DNA from: Caulobacter sp. X | GTDB lineage: Bacteria > Pseudomonadota > Alphaproteobacteria > Caulobacterales > Caulobacteraceae | Direction of reading: 5' to 3' | Length of the DNA: 64,000 bases | NCBI RefSeq assembly: GCF_002742635.1 | Contig: NZ_PEGF01000001.1 | Coordinates: forward strand, 1,240,001 to 1,304,000 | Shown here: positions 63,127 to 64,000 of the stretch, in pieces | Position numbering within the stretch: position 1 is the stretch's first letter | Layout of the letters: each line of letters opens with the position of its first letter | Notes under the pieces: model-generated | What the model saw: only the letters and a program-made list of their open reading frames with translations | Database searches by the model: none | What the model was told of the DNA's origin: nothing | Program-made: the position numbers and the translations under genes

Positions 63127-64000
63127 TCAGGCGACCGTGACGTCCAGGGCGGCGCTTTTGAGCCCGGCGGCGCTGACGACCACCCTGCACCGCCCCGCCT
63201 GATTCTGTTGGGTACGGACGATCCCCTGGGCCAGCCCATTGAACGCCTTGCGCTGGAGCGCGACGTCCGGCTCGTGACTGGTGGGGTTGCCGTTGCCGAC
63301 GCCGATCAGGTCGATCGGACCGGAAAGCTCGAAACGCACCAGGTCCTCGGCGCGCGGAACGGGACGGCCCTTGGCGTCCAGCACCTCGACCTTCAGCACC
63401 GCCACGTCCTGGCCGTCGGCGGCGAGGCGGACGCGGTCGGCGGTCAGGCGCAGGGCGGCGGCCGGACCGGCGGTCTCGCGACGCGCGCGCAGGATGACCT
63501 TGCCGTTCTTGTAGCCGTGCGCCTCGATCACGCCCGGCGCGTAGGGTACGGACCATTCGACGTGGCGGTTGGCCTTCACCTCGCGCATGCCCTGGCTCTT
63601 GCCGTTGAGGAACAGCTCGACCTTGTCGCAGTTGCTGTGCGCCCAGACCGCGATCGGCTGGCCCTCGCGGCCTTCCCAGTTCCAGTGCGGCAAGAGGTGC
63701 AGCAGCGGCTCGGGCCGCCACCAGGCGCGGTAGTAATAGTAGTTGTCCTTCGGGAAGCCGCAGGTGTCGAAAGCCCCGAAGTGCGAGCTGATGCTGGGCC
63801 AGCGGTTAAACGGCGTCGGCTCGCCGCGATAGTCGAAGCCGGTCCAGATGAAGCCGCCGGCCATCCAGGGGCGGTCGACCGCGTGGCTCCACCATTTCTC
63901 GGCCGTCGTCGCCCACCAGGGGTGGTCGGTGTCATAGGCCGGCACATAGCTCTTGGCCTCGTCGCGGACGTACTCGCCGCGCGTCGTCACCACGCTGGCG
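63127..64000 (-). CDS. GH2-family glycosidase, C-terminal part (partial)
   Basis: The frame is open to the right edge, so only the last 291 residues are seen. ASVVTTRGEYVRDE and DRPWMAGGFIWTGFDYRGEP are the final part of the GH2 (beta-galactosidase-type) barrel. A DUF4982-like domain (VELFLNGKSQG, IEAHGYKNGKV) and a further beta domain follow to the stop. It cuts terminal sugars from oligosaccharides, a suitable partner for the nearby outer membrane receptor. The start and signal peptide are outside the window. Confidence 0.9.
   Translation of the reverse strand, partial: ASVVTTRGEYVRDEAKSYVPAYDTDHPWWATTAEKWWSHAVDRPWMAGGFIWTGFDYRGEPTPFNRWPSISSHFGAFDTCGFPKDNYYYYRAWWRPEPLLHLLPHWNWEGREGQPIAVWAHSNCDKVELFLNGKSQGMREVKANRHVEWSVPYAPGVIEAHGYKNGKVILRARRETAGPAAALRLTADRVRLAADGQDVAVLKVEVLDAKGRPVPRAEDLVRFELSGPIDLIGVGNGNPTSHEPDVALQRKAFNGLAQGIVRTQQNQAGRCRVVVSAAGLKSAALDVTVA

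Overview
The window is high-GC chromosomal DNA from an alphaproteobacterium of the genus Caulobacter or a close relative. The main evidence is a complete S-layer locus: an rsaA-like gene, its type I exporter rsaD/rsaE/rsaF, and perosamine O-antigen genes, arranged as I remember it for C. crescentus. An eipA-type DUF1134 gene, GTG/TTG starts and Caulobacter-style promoters agree. The RsaA protein is about 200 residues longer than the C. crescentus one and differs in its core, so this is probably a different species. All family assignments come from reading motifs; no searches were run.

Layout. 1-1.5 kb: the end of a gene entering from the left, a small DNA-binding-like gene and an unknown gene. 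1.6-9.2 kb: a DUF885 protein, two tRNA-Gly(GCC) genes, an SDR protein, an alpha/beta hydrolase, a GT4-GT9 glycosyltransferase pair, a YitT-type membrane protein and infC with a probable AUU start. 9.3-16.9 kb: an S9 peptidase and an MFS transporter, then rpmI-rplT and pheS-pheT. 16.9-23 kb: a REP-like palindrome, two tandem ACT-like small proteins, the NO-detoxification pair hmp/nsrR with two NsrR boxes, a UPF0114 protein, eipA and lepA. 23-26 kb: a horizontally acquired-looking type II restriction-modification island (small gene, vsr, C5 methyltransferase, Eco29kI-type GIY-YIG nuclease). 26-36.7 kb: DNA-binding-like proteins, a DUF3883 protein, a GST, peptidoglycan enzymes (M15 peptidase, YkuD transpeptidase), a CVNH/crystallin fusion, an entericidin, DUF983, DUF3309, an MHS-type transporter and DUF599.

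37.4-56.3 kb is the surface-layer region. On the minus strand run rsaA, rsaD, rsaE, a remnant of gmd, perosamine N-acetyltransferase, perosamine synthetase, two GT4 enzymes and rsaF. RsaD/E/F form the type I exporter for RsaA; the sugar genes make the perosamine O-polysaccharide to which the RsaA N-terminus anchors. Upstream of rsaA and divergent from it is an XRE regulator followed by a 517-residue protein of unknown function, then an FkbM methyltransferase and another GT4. Two 14-bp direct repeats exactly 20 bp apart sit between the rsaA promoter and the regulator. This regulator/unknown-protein pair is the best candidate for an undescribed system here.

56.3-64 kb is a nutrient-uptake module: flavin-dependent halogenase-like protein, cupin/JmjC-like protein and SapC-family protein, then a TonB-dependent receptor and the end of a GH2 glycosidase. 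The halogenase, cupin and SapC genes overlap or nearly touch. LacI-type operator candidates lie upstream of the receptor.
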